This document shows, piece by piece, positions 36,198 through 44,750 of a stretch of 64,000 nt of DNA. The notes under the pieces were generated by a model. It ran no database searches. It was not told the DNA's origin and saw nothing but the letters and a program-made list of their open reading frames with translations. Positions within the stretch are counted from its first letter, which is position 1. The number at the start of each line of letters is the position of its first letter. Source of the stretch: Paenibacillus tritici (lineage in GTDB: Bacteria; Bacillota; Bacilli; Paenibacillales; Paenibacillaceae); contig NZ_JABMKX010000008.1 of the NCBI RefSeq assembly GCF_013204885.1, positions 124,001 to 188,000 on the forward strand. Direction: 5' to 3'. A program made the translations under genes and the position numbers.

Positions 36198-36275
36198 AAC
36201 CGGTATAAGCCGAAAATCCGGGAAAATCCGGCGTTTCGGCTCACTTTTTAGGTTAAATTTTAGCATTTTTAAATA

Positions 36276-36292
36276 TTTGACCTTATTTGACC
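36276..36292 (-). promoter_or_regulatory. Consensus CtsR operator
   Basis: GGTCAAA-TAA-GGTCAAA on the minus strand is an exact match to the CtsR consensus as known from Bacillus. It lies about 100 nt upstream of the hsp20 promoter and 12 nt after the stop of the GNAT gene. Confidence 0.85.
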
Positions 36293-36303
36293 TTTATTCG
36301 ACT

Positions 36304-36858
36304 TTACTTTATATAACGTTCCCGGTATTCACTCTCCAGCATCCCCATCATAACGACATCATGGTATTCATGGTTATAGAACAGCGTCTGGCGCCGCACC
36401 CCCTCATGCACAAAACCAATAGACTCATACACATGCGCAGCACGGGCATTATAACTGTAGACCTCGAGCTCAATCCTGTGCAGATTCAGAATGCCGAAGC
36501 CGTATTCCAGCATCAGCAGCAGCGCCTCACGCCCGTACCCTCGTCCCTGATGCCGCTCATCCCCGATGGCGATCCGCAAATTTGCGCTGCGGTTGTCTGC
36601 GTCTATATCCTGAATGGCGATATCACCGATGACCTCATCATTCTCCTTCAGAGCAATAAGCAGCAGCACCGTACTGTCATCTCCAGATTTATGCGCGATA
36701 TATTGCTCAATCTGCTCTTTGGTGACATGCTTCTTCGTCCCTGTTAATCTGCGGACTTCCGTGCCATAGAACATATGGTAATACATCTCAGCGTCTTCCC
36801 CGTTAAGCGGGCGCAGATATACCTTGTCTCCTGTTAACAGCTCCGAATGCCTGTTCAT
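36304..36858 (-). CDS. GNAT-family N-acetyltransferase, RimJ-like
   Basis: A 184-residue acetyl-CoA-dependent transferase. Motif A is RIAIGDERHQGRGYGREALLLML (acetyl-CoA pyrophosphate binding) and the C-terminal NLHRIELEVYSYNARAAHVYESIGF is typical of the RimJ/SpeG branch. The start at 36858 has AGGAG 9 nt upstream. It lies just upstream of the hsp20 promoter on the same strand, with only weak termination between them. The acceptor is unknown. Confidence 0.88.
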   Translation of the reverse strand: MNRHSELLTGDKVYLRPLNGEDAEMYYHMFYGTEVRRLTGTKKHVTKEQIEQYIAHKSGDDSTVLLLIALKENDEVIGDIAIQDIDADNRSANLRIAIGDERHQGRGYGREALLLMLEYGFGILNLHRIELEVYSYNARAAHVYESIGFVHEGVRRQTLFYNHEYHDVVMMGMLESEYRERYIK

Positions 36859-36964
36859 TCCCGTCATCTCCTGCCTGTTGTAATAGCTCCTATGGTAAAC
36901 CAGAACTGCATACTATAAAATATACAAAAACGTCTAATTCCGAAGGACAGAATGAAGGTGAAGG

Positions 36965-38401
36965 ATGCTGCTTGTCCCCGATCTGAATGAACACAGTGAG
37001 CTGCCTTACTACATACAGCTCTATAATTATTTCTCAAAAGCGATTCTGGGCGGCTCCCTGGAGAGCGGCACACGCCTGCCTTCGATCCGCCGGCTGGCAA
37101 CGCTATGCGGAATCAGCGCAACTCCTGTGGAGCTTGCCTATCAGCAGTTGCTTGCGGAAGGCTTCATCGCCAGCAAACCGCGCAGCGGCTATTATATCCT
37201 GCCGGTGCATAAAGGCAGCAGTGCTGCGGAAGACGGTGAACGGTTACGTCCGGCAGCCCGCCCGATCACTCCCCGCGATTCGCGGCAGTATACTTATGAT
37301 TTCCATATATCACGTAATGATTTCTCCTTGTTCCCGCACAAAATATGGCGCAGCCTCTATCAGGAGCAGCTTACGAATCCGGACCTGCTCCAGTACGGCG
37401 ATCCGCAGGGGGAACCGGCGCTGCGTCAGAGCATTGCCGCCCATCTGCGGCAATTCCGCGGACTGCGCTGCACAGAGAAGCAAATCGTAGTCGGCGGCGA
37501 CCAGTATACGCTGTGTTCCCTGCTGTGCCTGATGCTTAAAGAACGGGTGAGCGGGCTGGGAATTGAAGATCCGGGGTATCACCTGCTGCCCGCAGCATTC
37601 AAACGCAGCGGTTATATGGTCATGCCCATTCCGCTGGATGAAGACGGTCTGCAAGTAGAGAAGTTGTATCCAAGCGGGGCAGACGCCGTATACATCTCCC
37701 CTTCCCATCAGTTCCCCCGGGGCATAGCGATGCCGATAGCCAGACGCCTTGCATTGCTGGACTGGGCCCGGTCCACGGGCGGTTACATTATAGAAGATGA
37801 TTATGACGGGGAGTTCCGCTATCATGGACGGCCTATTCCTGCGCTTCAAGGGCTTATAGCGGACAGTCCAGTCATCTACATGTGCAGCTTCGCGCAGTCG
37901 GTGGCCCCCGCCCTGTGCATTCACTATATGGTTCTGCCGGAGGAACTGCTGCCGCTCTATCACAGCCTGAGAAGTGAGCTGTACCTGGAGCATTCGGCCT
38001 CGCGGCTGCATCAGATTGCCCTGCATTATTTCATGGAACGGGGACATTTCGAGAGACACCTGCGCAGGATGCGGCTGCTCTATCAGCGCAAGCATGACCT
38101 GCTGCTACGCTCGGTCAGGCAGCATTTCGGCGATGCCGCAGTGCTCAGCGGAGCGGATGCCGGGTTTCATCTTCTCCTGACCCTGACCTCTCCCGCAGCG
38201 GGTAGAGCAAGGGAGCTGGCCGCAGCAGCAGCGGAAGCCGGAGGTATCCGTGTTACGCCTATGTCGTATACGTGGTGGGATAAGCCGGATTACGATGAGC
38301 CGGAATTCATTCTGGGATTCGGCGGCATCGCCGAGGATCTGATTGATGAGGGCATCCGCAGGCTGGCAGAGATATGGGTGAACTATATAAGACGCACTTA
38401 A
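36965..38401 (+). CDS. MocR/GabR-type regulator lacking the PLP-binding lysine
   Basis: A 478-residue fusion of a GntR winged helix (about 12-80, SGTRLPSIRRLATLCGISAT) and an aminotransferase-like domain. Most cofactor-site motifs are present (SPSHQFPRG, EDDYDGEFRY). The lysine that forms the Schiff base is replaced by Gln311 (CSFAQSVAPAL, codon CAG at 37895-37897), and the usual Arg after it is Cys. It probably cannot bind PLP covalently. The last codons (NYIRRT) and stop lie within or next to the terminal repeat of a MITE-like element, so its C-terminus may have been reshaped by the insertion. Confidence 0.9.
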   Translation: MLLVPDLNEHSELPYYIQLYNYFSKAILGGSLESGTRLPSIRRLATLCGISATPVELAYQQLLAEGFIASKPRSGYYILPVHKGSSAAEDGERLRPAARPITPRDSRQYTYDFHISRNDFSLFPHKIWRSLYQEQLTNPDLLQYGDPQGEPALRQSIAAHLRQFRGLRCTEKQIVVGGDQYTLCSLLCLMLKERVSGLGIEDPGYHLLPAAFKRSGYMVMPIPLDEDGLQVEKLYPSGADAVYISPSHQFPRGIAMPIARRLALLDWARSTGGYIIEDDYDGEFRYHGRPIPALQGLIADSPVIYMCSFAQSVAPALCIHYMVLPEELLPLYHSLRSELYLEHSASRLHQIALHYFMERGHFERHLRRMRLLYQRKHDLLLRSVRQHFGDAAVLSGADAGFHLLLTLTSPAAGRARELAAAAAEAGGIRVTPMSYTWWDKPDYDEPEFILGFGGIAEDLIDEGIRRLAEIWVNYIRRT

Positions 38402-38596
38402 GATTTAAACTTGAAGCTTCATCGTCACTGCGGTGAACATTTGGACTTCCGGCCGCTGTTGTCACCAGATTTCTTGATTAAATCCGCTGTTCGCGGATGA
38501 AATCCGGTGACAAAGGCGGACGCTACGCTCCTACAGTTCCAAATTTCCCCTCCGCTTCTTTTGCTTTTTGTTTATTTCTTTAGTGCTTCTTATATA
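38384..38596 (+). mobile_element. MITE-like 213-bp element, full copy 2
   Basis: Left repeat TATATAAGACGCACT (38384-38398) and right repeat, read on the other strand, TATATAAGAAGCACT (38582-38596). The interior is nearly identical to the copy at 8218-8430, and the length is the same. It lies exactly between two convergent genes, touching both stop codons. Confidence 0.82.
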
Positions 38597-38597
38597 G

Positions 38598-39557
38598 CTA
38601 CTTATATCTCGCCAGCATTCCCGTAAGCGTCCGCTTCACCTCCGCCACCAGCTCAGGCGGCTCTTGTACCGTGGCCTCGTCGCAGAGGCCGATCGCAAAA
38701 CGCGCGAAGAAGCCCAGATCACTCTTCTGGATCTCCCCCTCCAGCCAGCCCGTTCCATCCGCGCGGATATGCAGCAGCGGAGAGGACCATAGCTCGGCTT
38801 CGCAGGCTTGAACGCCTCCATGTCCCAATTCAACCCACATCCGCACAAGACTTTCATCCCCCTGCCCCGTATGGCTGCTGTAACCCTCCTTGTTGCCCAG
38901 GTGAACATGCCGCAGATCACGTGCTGCCGGCCCCGACTCGTCATATCCGGCAGAGCGAATCCGGTCACAGCGGAATACACGGATATCCCCGCGCAGGAAG
39001 CAGTACGCCGGACAATACCATAAGCCGTTATGGGCGTAGATGCCTACCGGCTGAATCCATCTTTCCTTGCCCTGCCCCTTCGATTCATAATGGATCAGCA
39101 GCACCTTTTGCCCGGTGGCCGCTTCCAGCAAGAGCGACAGATAAGGGAATTCCGCCTGTCTCACCGGAGTCAGGAAGTCAATCCGGTTCTTCATCTCGTC
39201 AATCCGGTCGCGGACATCGCCGGACATATAGTTATAGAATTTATGTTGGGCGGATAATGATTCCTGCTTGAAGGGGAGATACTTGTAGTGGCGCAGGGCA
39301 TGACTGGCGAAAAATATCGCCACCGCCTCCTCCTCCGTGAACGCAATCGGCGGCAGTATTCTTTCGTTCAGCACCTGATAACCTCCATGCGGCCCCACTT
39401 CGGAATAGAGCGGGACGCCCAGCTCCCCCAGCTCCTGCAAATCCCTGAGAATGGTCCGGGAGGAGACATTGAATTCGTCGGCCAGCTCTTTGACGGTGAA
39501 TTTCCGCTTGCGGTTGACGGTCATCATCAGATCCAGCAGCCTTTTGGACTTAGACAT
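38598..39557 (-). CDS. YafY-type HTH/WYL-domain regulator
   Basis: A 319-residue transcription factor. The N-terminal winged helix (KRLLDLMMTVNRKRKFTVKE, then NVSSRTILRDLQELGELGVP) is followed by a WYL domain (about 135-235, with IQPVGIYAHNGLWYCPAYC) and a WCX-type C-terminus. WYL domains bind nucleotides or single-stranded DNA. GGAGTG lies 9 nt before the ATG at 39557. It is divergent from a PhnB-like gene, a common pairing. Confidence 0.9.
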   Translation of the reverse strand: MSKSKRLLDLMMTVNRKRKFTVKELADEFNVSSRTILRDLQELGELGVPLYSEVGPHGGYQVLNERILPPIAFTEEEAVAIFFASHALRHYKYLPFKQESLSAQHKFYNYMSGDVRDRIDEMKNRIDFLTPVRQAEFPYLSLLLEAATGQKVLLIHYESKGQGKERWIQPVGIYAHNGLWYCPAYCFLRGDIRVFRCDRIRSAGYDESGPAARDLRHVHLGNKEGYSSHTGQGDESLVRMWVELGHGGVQACEAELWSSPLLHIRADGTGWLEGEIQKSDLGFFARFAIGLCDEATVQEPPELVAEVKRTLTGMLARYK

Positions 39558-39587
39558 AGGCTTCACTCCATTTATTATTCTAACTAT

Positions 39588-39623
39588 GACAATACCTGTC
39601 ACTATCATAGACTACACTATAAT
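39588..39623 (+). promoter_or_regulatory. Promoter and dyad between WYL regulator and PhnB-like gene
   Basis: CTGTCA (39596-39601), 16 nt, TATAAT (39618-39623). The -35 region is part of the dyad TGACA-ATACC-TGTCA, a likely binding site for the WYL regulator. Confidence 0.55.
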
Positions 39624-39672
39624 CAAGCCGGTTAGCTAAGGCAAATTGAACATCCTAAGGAGCGAATTAGAC

Positions 39673-40098
39673 ATGACCCTGCAAATCAACCCTTTTATTC
39701 TCGTGGACGGTACAGCAAGCGATGCCATTACCTTTTATCAAGAGGCACTAGGCGCTGAGCTGCTCTTCAAGCAAACCGTGGGCGAAGGCCCGCAGAACCC
39801 TGACTCCCCCATGACCGATCAGGAAAAAGCGCGTATTGCCCATTCCGTCCTGCTGGTGGGCGAAACCAAGTTTTTTGTTGCAGATCAGGAGGTTGGCCAG
39901 CCGCTGAGCTATGGCAATGCCATCACCATCTGTATCACAGCGGATACCGCAGATGAAGCGCAGCAGCTGTACGACTCGCTTAAGGCAGGCGGAACGGTGG
40001 ATATCGAGCTGGCTCCGGCTTATTTCAGCCCCGCCTTCGGCATGGTTACCGACAAGTACGGGGTATGCTTCCAGATCTTCACGAAGCGGGCGCAATAA
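39673..40098 (+). CDS. PhnB-like VOC superfamily protein
   Basis: A 141-residue protein of the vicinal oxygen chelate fold (glyoxalase/bleomycin-resistance superfamily, PhnB/YjdN branch). It opens with INPFILVDGTASDAITFYQEALGA and ends KYGVCFQIF. The metal site is degenerate, as in other PhnB-like proteins, so no enzyme activity can be assigned. AAGGAG lies 10 nt before the ATG at 39673. Probably regulated by the divergent WYL protein. Confidence 0.88.
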   Translation: MTLQINPFILVDGTASDAITFYQEALGAELLFKQTVGEGPQNPDSPMTDQEKARIAHSVLLVGETKFFVADQEVGQPLSYGNAITICITADTADEAQQLYDSLKAGGTVDIELAPAYFSPAFGMVTDKYGVCFQIFTKRAQ

Positions 40099-40141
40099 AG
40101 CTCAGTCGGGCCGGGTGAATTCTTCAGGCGCAGGATACAAA

Positions 40142-40179
40142 AAGCACTGTCTCCCGGAATCTCCGGCGAGACAGTGCTT
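40142..40179. terminator. Bidirectional terminator
   Basis: AAGCACTGTCTC and GAGACAGTGCTT form a 12-bp stem with a 14-nt loop between the PhnB-like gene and the converging repair operon. Confidence 0.85.
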
Positions 40180-40211
40180 GCTGCCGTGTGCGGCAATATA
40201 CTTGGCGCACG

Positions 40212-41111
40212 CTAATATAATGCCCGCCACAAATAAAAGGTAGCGTATGCCTCCCAGCCCTGCCAGGGCCGGGCCAGGACGAGCAGCTCTGCAGGCGTAG
40301 GCTTGCGGTCCATGCCGGTGAGGAACTTGATCACATTCTGCAGACCGACATCACCGACAGGGAACGAAGAGCTGTCCCGCAGGCAGCGCATCCGGACATA
40401 CTGCGAGGTCCACGGGCCGATCCCGCGGATCTTCAACAGCCGCTGCTCGGCGTCTGCCGGAGACGGGAGCGCCAGCAGCTCCTCCCGGCTTAGCTCTCCG
40501 CTTGCGATCAGCGAGGCGACCGTGAGGATCGTCTGCGCTTTGCTTCGGGTCAGCTGCAGGGCGCATAAGTCCTCGATCTGCACCTCCGAGAAGACCTCCG
40601 GTCCAGGGAACCGGTAATAGGTCTGCCCTCCCTGCTCCAGAGATTCTCCATACACCTCGGTCAGGCGATGCTTGAGCCTGTAGGCAAAAGCCAGATTGAC
40701 CTGCTGGCCCAGTATCGCCCAGCATAATGCCTCGAACAGATCCGGGATGCCGATAATCCGCAGCCCCCGGTGCTGGCTGACCAGCGGCCGGAGCAGCGGA
40801 TCTGCATCCGCCAGCCGGTAGAACGGCGTAAGATCGCGGTCCAGATCGAACCACTCGACAATATAACGGGCCAGCCATTCCTGCTCCAGGACACCGGGAA
40901 CAGACCCGTGCAGCAGAGTTACGCTCAGCCTGTTCTCTTCAGACACACTAAGCCGGATCAGGACCGGGCCGTCCTCCAGCTTGAACATCCGGGTCACTCC
41001 CGCCTCATCCGTGCGGAACAGGCATTCCAGCGGCGAACGGTTCATGTACTCCAGACAGGCGTCCAGGCTGAAATCCTCCGGCAGCGGCAGCTCAAAAAGC
41101 AAATCGTTCAT
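40212..41111 (-). CDS. alkA: DNA-3-methyladenine glycosylase II
   Basis: A 299-residue base-excision glycosylase that removes alkylated purines. The N-terminal AlkA domain (1-110) is followed by the helix-hairpin-helix (LLKIRGIGPWTSQYVRMR, 226-243) and the catalytic Asp254 in PVGDVGLQ. It overlaps the ogt gene by 20 nt and is the last gene of an adaA-ogt-alkA operon for the adaptive response to alkylation. Confidence 0.95.
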   Translation of the reverse strand: MNDLLFELPLPEDFSLDACLEYMNRSPLECLFRTDEAGVTRMFKLEDGPVLIRLSVSEENRLSVTLLHGSVPGVLEQEWLARYIVEWFDLDRDLTPFYRLADADPLLRPLVSQHRGLRIIGIPDLFEALCWAILGQQVNLAFAYRLKHRLTEVYGESLEQGGQTYYRFPGPEVFSEVQIEDLCALQLTRSKAQTILTVASLIASGELSREELLALPSPADAEQRLLKIRGIGPWTSQYVRMRCLRDSSSFPVGDVGLQNVIKFLTGMDRKPTPAELLVLARPWQGWEAYATFYLWRALY

Positions 41112-41682
41112 GGCCCGCCGCCTTCACATTTAGAATCCCTTCCAGCTGAAGCAGCTCCTGCTTGAGCTGCAATCCGCCCCGGTAACCGGTTAAGGTGCCG
41201 TTCGCGCCGATGACCCGGTGGCAGGGCACAATCACCGGCACCGGATTCTGCCCGTTGGCTGTGCCGACAGCCCGGACGGCGAGCGGTCTTCCGATCCGTT
41301 CAGCCAATTCCTTGTAGCTGGCAACCTCTCCATGCGGGATCGTGAGCAGCCCGCGCCAGACCTCCTGCTGAAAGGTTGTGCCCCACAAATCAAGCTCCAC
41401 ACTGCTGAAATCTACCGGCTCTCCGGCAAAATAACGCTGGAGCAGCTGCACGGCGCCAAGCTGTTCAAACCTTACAGCATCTTCATGGAACTCGGTGTGC
41501 GGAGCATATTGGTTCAGCCAGGGAGCCGGCAGGCGTCTTTCATCCGCCTGATAAGAGATACGGATAAGCCCTTTCTCACTGGCCCATAGGGTCCACTCTC
41601 TATTCCCCAGGTTCAGGGTATGATGATAGATCACAGTTTTGCTTTGACTTTGACTTTGACTTTTATTCCGGCTTGGGTTCAT
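41092..41682 (-). CDS. ogt: Methylated-DNA-protein-cysteine methyltransferase
   Basis: A 196-residue suicide repair protein that takes methyl groups from O6-methylguanine onto Cys154 in the PCHRV motif. The DNA-binding helix and Asn-hinge (VGTANGQNPVPVIVP) are typical. The N-terminus contains a short SQSQSQS tract encoded by a CTTTGA-type tandem repeat, which could vary in length by slippage. It overlaps both neighbours by 20 nt, indicating tight co-translation. Confidence 0.95.
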   Translation of the reverse strand: MNPSRNKSQSQSQSKTVIYHHTLNLGNREWTLWASEKGLIRISYQADERRLPAPWLNQYAPHTEFHEDAVRFEQLGAVQLLQRYFAGEPVDFSSVELDLWGTTFQQEVWRGLLTIPHGEVASYKELAERIGRPLAVRAVGTANGQNPVPVIVPCHRVIGANGTLTGYRGGLQLKQELLQLEGILNVKAAGHERFAF

Positions 41683-42253
41683 GCGGTCTTCCTCCTTCGT
41701 TATGCTTCATGCGGTAGTCTGTAGGGGTCAGCCCCGTCTTCTTCACGAACCAGGCGGCAAAATGGGAGGGTGTACGAAATCCCACGGCCCCGGCTACTTC
41801 AGCCATTCCCGCCTCTGTCTCCGTCAACAGCCTGCGGGCTTCTTCCGCGCGCAGGGCATCCAGTCTGGCCGCAGGCGACTGGCCCGTTACCCGCTTGTAG
41901 GTCCGCTGCAGATGGAACGGGCTGACCTTCAGCTCTGCGGCCATGGACTGCAGGGTCAGCTTGCTGCCGAACTGCCCGTCCATGATGGCATCCGCCTGCG
42001 CCGCCAGCACCGCGTCCGGCCGGAGGACGCCGCCTTCTTCGGGGCGGCATCTTTTGCAGGGCCGGAAGCCTTCCCGGATGGCCTCCTCCAATGAGCCGTA
42101 GAACACCACATTGGCAGCCTTCGGTGTTCTGGCCCGGCAGGAAGGCCGGCAGACAATATGCGTCGTCAGCACCGCTGTATAATAAACACCGTCATAGGTC
42201 GGCTCGCGCCGCACCACCGAATCGTAAATACGCTCAAATAATTGCGGTTCCAT
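41663..42253 (-). CDS. adaA: Ada-type methyl-sensing transcriptional activator
   Basis: A 196-residue regulator. The N-terminal Ada zinc domain has four Cys (35, 39, 66, 69); Cys35 is the expected acceptor of methyl groups from phosphotriesters. The C-terminal AraC-type HTH covers about 90-185. It lacks the O6-methylguanine methyltransferase domain of E. coli Ada, which is instead encoded by the next gene, as in Bacillus adaA/adaB. Methylation would turn on its own operon. Confidence 0.94.
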   Translation of the reverse strand: MEPQLFERIYDSVVRREPTYDGVYYTAVLTTHIVCRPSCRARTPKAANVVFYGSLEEAIREGFRPCKRCRPEEGGVLRPDAVLAAQADAIMDGQFGSKLTLQSMAAELKVSPFHLQRTYKRVTGQSPAARLDALRAEEARRLLTETEAGMAEVAGAVGFRTPSHFAAWFVKKTGLTPTDYRMKHNEGGRPHEPKPE

Positions 42254-42430
42254 CCCTGATCACCTCTTACAGCCAGTATAAACGATTCGTTTTGGCTTAT
42301 GCAGCCTATTGGGATAGGAGAGCAAGATTACGACAGGGGTATCGCTCCGTGATACTGTGATGAATTCGCATTTGCCGCAGATTACGTATTGAGATTAGGC
42401 CGTTCGTCGGGAGCAAGACTCCACGCCACA

Positions 42431-42628
42431 AGCAAATGGATTAATGTATCTTAATTCGTCGATTTTCCAAGGATGTGAGGAAGCAATTGGAAAAACAGCA
42501 TTTATTAATGCTAGTATTGGCTACTGGGCTTGAAATGGGAGAAATTAAGTGTTGTTTATCCAACTACCGGTTCATCACGGTCCATTCGCTCATTAGCAAG
42601 TGTACAAAATCCAACTGCTTCTGCCGCC
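42431..42628. repeat. Structured repeat, copy A (about 200 bp)
   Basis: Aligns without gaps to 44751-44948 at a constant offset of 2320 bp. It consists of about 25-bp units: two direct (AGCAATTGGAAAAACAGCAT and a diverged first unit) and two inverted (ending CCAACTACC and ATCCAACTGCT). The rest of the 483-bp gap 42254-42736 holds no gene that I can support. Confidence 0.75.
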
Positions 42629-42736
42629 ATAATATCCGCTCTTAGCTAATACCTCTGTTGGACAAATCAAAGCACTCCCGGTCAGGAACCGCCCTGCCGG
42701 TTTCTCTACAATGAAATTGAAAGGAAAGGTGAGGAT

Positions 42737-43627
42737 TTGGAGACGATACGGCTGCTACAGCAGGCGATTGATTATGTGGAGCAGAACTTGCACTCCGCCA
42801 TTGGGGTGGAAGATATCGCGGGAGCCGCGATGACCTCGAAGTACCATTTTCAGCGGATGTTCCATGCCTTGACGGGCTTCACCGTTACAGAGTATGTACG
42901 CAACAGACGGCTTACGCTGGCGGCGGAAGAGCTGGCCGGGACGGACGGCAAGGTGATCGACATTGCGCTGAAGTATGGTTACGAGACCCCGGAGTCCTTC
43001 GCCAAGGCGTTCCAGCGTGTGCATGGGGTGACTCCGAATATGGCGAAGAAAAAGAACGTGAAGCTCAAATCGTTTCCCCGCATCTCCTTTCAAATTCAAA
43101 TTAAGGGAGAGACCGAAATGGATTATCGGATCGTGGAAGAAAAGGGTTGTCATGTGATTGGAAAAGAGGTCATTGTCCGCCAGGATGCTTATACAGAAAT
43201 CCCGGCATTCGTAGAGATGATCTGGAATGATGGGACGCATGACCGGATTAACGAATGTGCCGGGAGACCTGCGGGTTCGCTGCTGTTCGGCTATTATTAC
43301 GACTTCAACGAGGACGGGACAAAACGGTATCTGATGGGGACTGAACTGCCGGATGGACAACAGGTGCCAGAGGAGCTTGTCAGCCTGACTGTACCTGACC
43401 AGACCTATGCTGTATTCGATAGCCGGGATACCTATTCTGATGACACTGAGATGGGAATGGAGATCCTGAATGTGTGGCGGAGAATCTATTCCGAATGGTT
43501 CCCGTCAGCGGGTTTTGAACAAGTGGAAGGACCGTGCATGGAGAAATACTACTGGACTGATGACAGCCATGAAGAATCTATCTGCGAGGTGTGGATTCCG
43601 GTGGTCAAGAAAATGATTTGGACTTAA
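42737..43627 (+). CDS. AraC-family regulator with GyrI-like effector domain
   Basis: A 296-residue regulator: an N-terminal AraC HTH (7-105, with MTSKYHFQRMFHALTGFTVT and DIALKYGYETPESFAKAF) and a C-terminal GyrI-like/BacT-type domain (about 128-296). The domain binds small hydrophobic ligands, as in Rob or SbmC relatives. The start is TTG with AGGTGAGG upstream. It may control the phosphotransferase gene behind it. Confidence 0.9.
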   Translation: METIRLLQQAIDYVEQNLHSAIGVEDIAGAAMTSKYHFQRMFHALTGFTVTEYVRNRRLTLAAEELAGTDGKVIDIALKYGYETPESFAKAFQRVHGVTPNMAKKKNVKLKSFPRISFQIQIKGETEMDYRIVEEKGCHVIGKEVIVRQDAYTEIPAFVEMIWNDGTHDRINECAGRPAGSLLFGYYYDFNEDGTKRYLMGTELPDGQQVPEELVSLTVPDQTYAVFDSRDTYSDDTEMGMEILNVWRRIYSEWFPSAGFEQVEGPCMEKYYWTDDSHEESICEVWIPVVKKMIWT

Positions 43628-43737
43628 TTCTTAGTATATTTGACAGGAAACTATAAGTCTATATTTCAGCGGGAAATGTTGTTAGTCTGAGGGGGCACCC
43701 GGCCGGGGGACGCTAAAGAATGAGATGAGGGTTTCAT

Positions 43738-44721
43738 TTGGTGAGCCAACAACTGCTGCTTCAAGCTGCGGCATCTTTTGAATTTGATGTGGAAACTTTG
43801 GTCTGTCTGAGCAGTTCAAGCAACGAAGTCTACCGTTTTGTCAAAAACAATCAGCCGCATATCCTGCGAATGTCGGCGAAGCCTGAGGTGTATGTGGAAC
43901 AAATCCAAGCGGAGTTAGACTGGGTCTGCTATCTGGCCCGCCATGGTGTGCCAACCTCCCTGCCTATACATGCCTCGGATGGGCAGCTAACTGCCGTATA
44001 TGGACAGAAGGAACATTGTTATATTGCTACAGCTTTTCATATGGCGCCTGGATGTTTTTTTGACAAAAACAATCCGCAATTGTGGGGTCACTCCATATTC
44101 AGACGATGGGGAGAGATCATGGGGAGAATACACCTGCTTACCAAAACCTATTCTACAGCTTCCGCTGCAAGAAGGTCTGACTGGGCAAGGCGGGACATAG
44201 CTAACTCTAATCTGCACCAAGGCCGTTACCGGATGCTGGTAGACAAATTGAAATCCCTGGAGGATACGATCTCTACTCTGCCAAAAGATACGGAGTCGTA
44301 TGGACTGATCCACAATGATTTCCATCCTTATAATTTCCATATCGACAAGGGTGAGATTACGGTTTTTGATTTCGATGACAGTATCTATGGCTGGTTCGCC
44401 CTTGATATTGCAATCGCCGCCGTCCATGCTGTATGGTGGGGTTCCCCCGGAGATGACCGGCAGTCCAAACATAATTTTGCCGCCCGCTTCCTGAATGAAT
44501 TCCTGGCTGGATACTCTATTAATAATGATCTGGCCGATTGCTGGATTCAGCAGATCCCCCTGTTCATGGACTACCGGAATATCTGCTCCTACTTCTGGTG
44601 GCTGAGTGATTGGGACGGCGATGAGACTCGGTTGTCGGAAGCTCAGCAGGCTGCGGTTGCCCATGCCATTCATCTAATCGGGAATGACCAATCGTTCGAC
44701 GGCTGCGATATTAAATTATAG
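43738..44721 (+). CDS. APH-family phosphotransferase
   Basis: A 327-residue kinase-like protein of the aminoglycoside phosphotransferase/choline kinase superfamily. The catalytic loop is GLIHNDFHPYNFHI (Asp near 197) and the metal-binding motif is VFDFDDS. Closest in style to homoserine kinase II or spectinomycin phosphotransferases; the substrate cannot be told. The start is TTG (or GTG one codon later) after GAGGG. It sits 110 nt behind the AraC gene and between two copies of a structured repeat. Confidence 0.85.
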   Translation: MVSQQLLLQAAASFEFDVETLVCLSSSSNEVYRFVKNNQPHILRMSAKPEVYVEQIQAELDWVCYLARHGVPTSLPIHASDGQLTAVYGQKEHCYIATAFHMAPGCFFDKNNPQLWGHSIFRRWGEIMGRIHLLTKTYSTASAARRSDWARRDIANSNLHQGRYRMLVDKLKSLEDTISTLPKDTESYGLIHNDFHPYNFHIDKGEITVFDFDDSIYGWFALDIAIAAVHAVWWGSPGDDRQSKHNFAARFLNEFLAGYSINNDLADCWIQQIPLFMDYRNICSYFWWLSDWDGDETRLSEAQQAAVAHAIHLIGNDQSFDGCDIKL

Positions 44722-44750
44722 CTAGGCAGAAGCCTTTTCCCTGGGCTCTA

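Noticed and set aside
36208..36241. AGCCGAAA/TTTCGGCT hairpin upstream of hsp20 as a thermosensor
   Set aside because: It lies upstream of the predicted hsp20 promoter, so it would not be in the hsp20 mRNA; more likely a weak end of the GNAT transcript.
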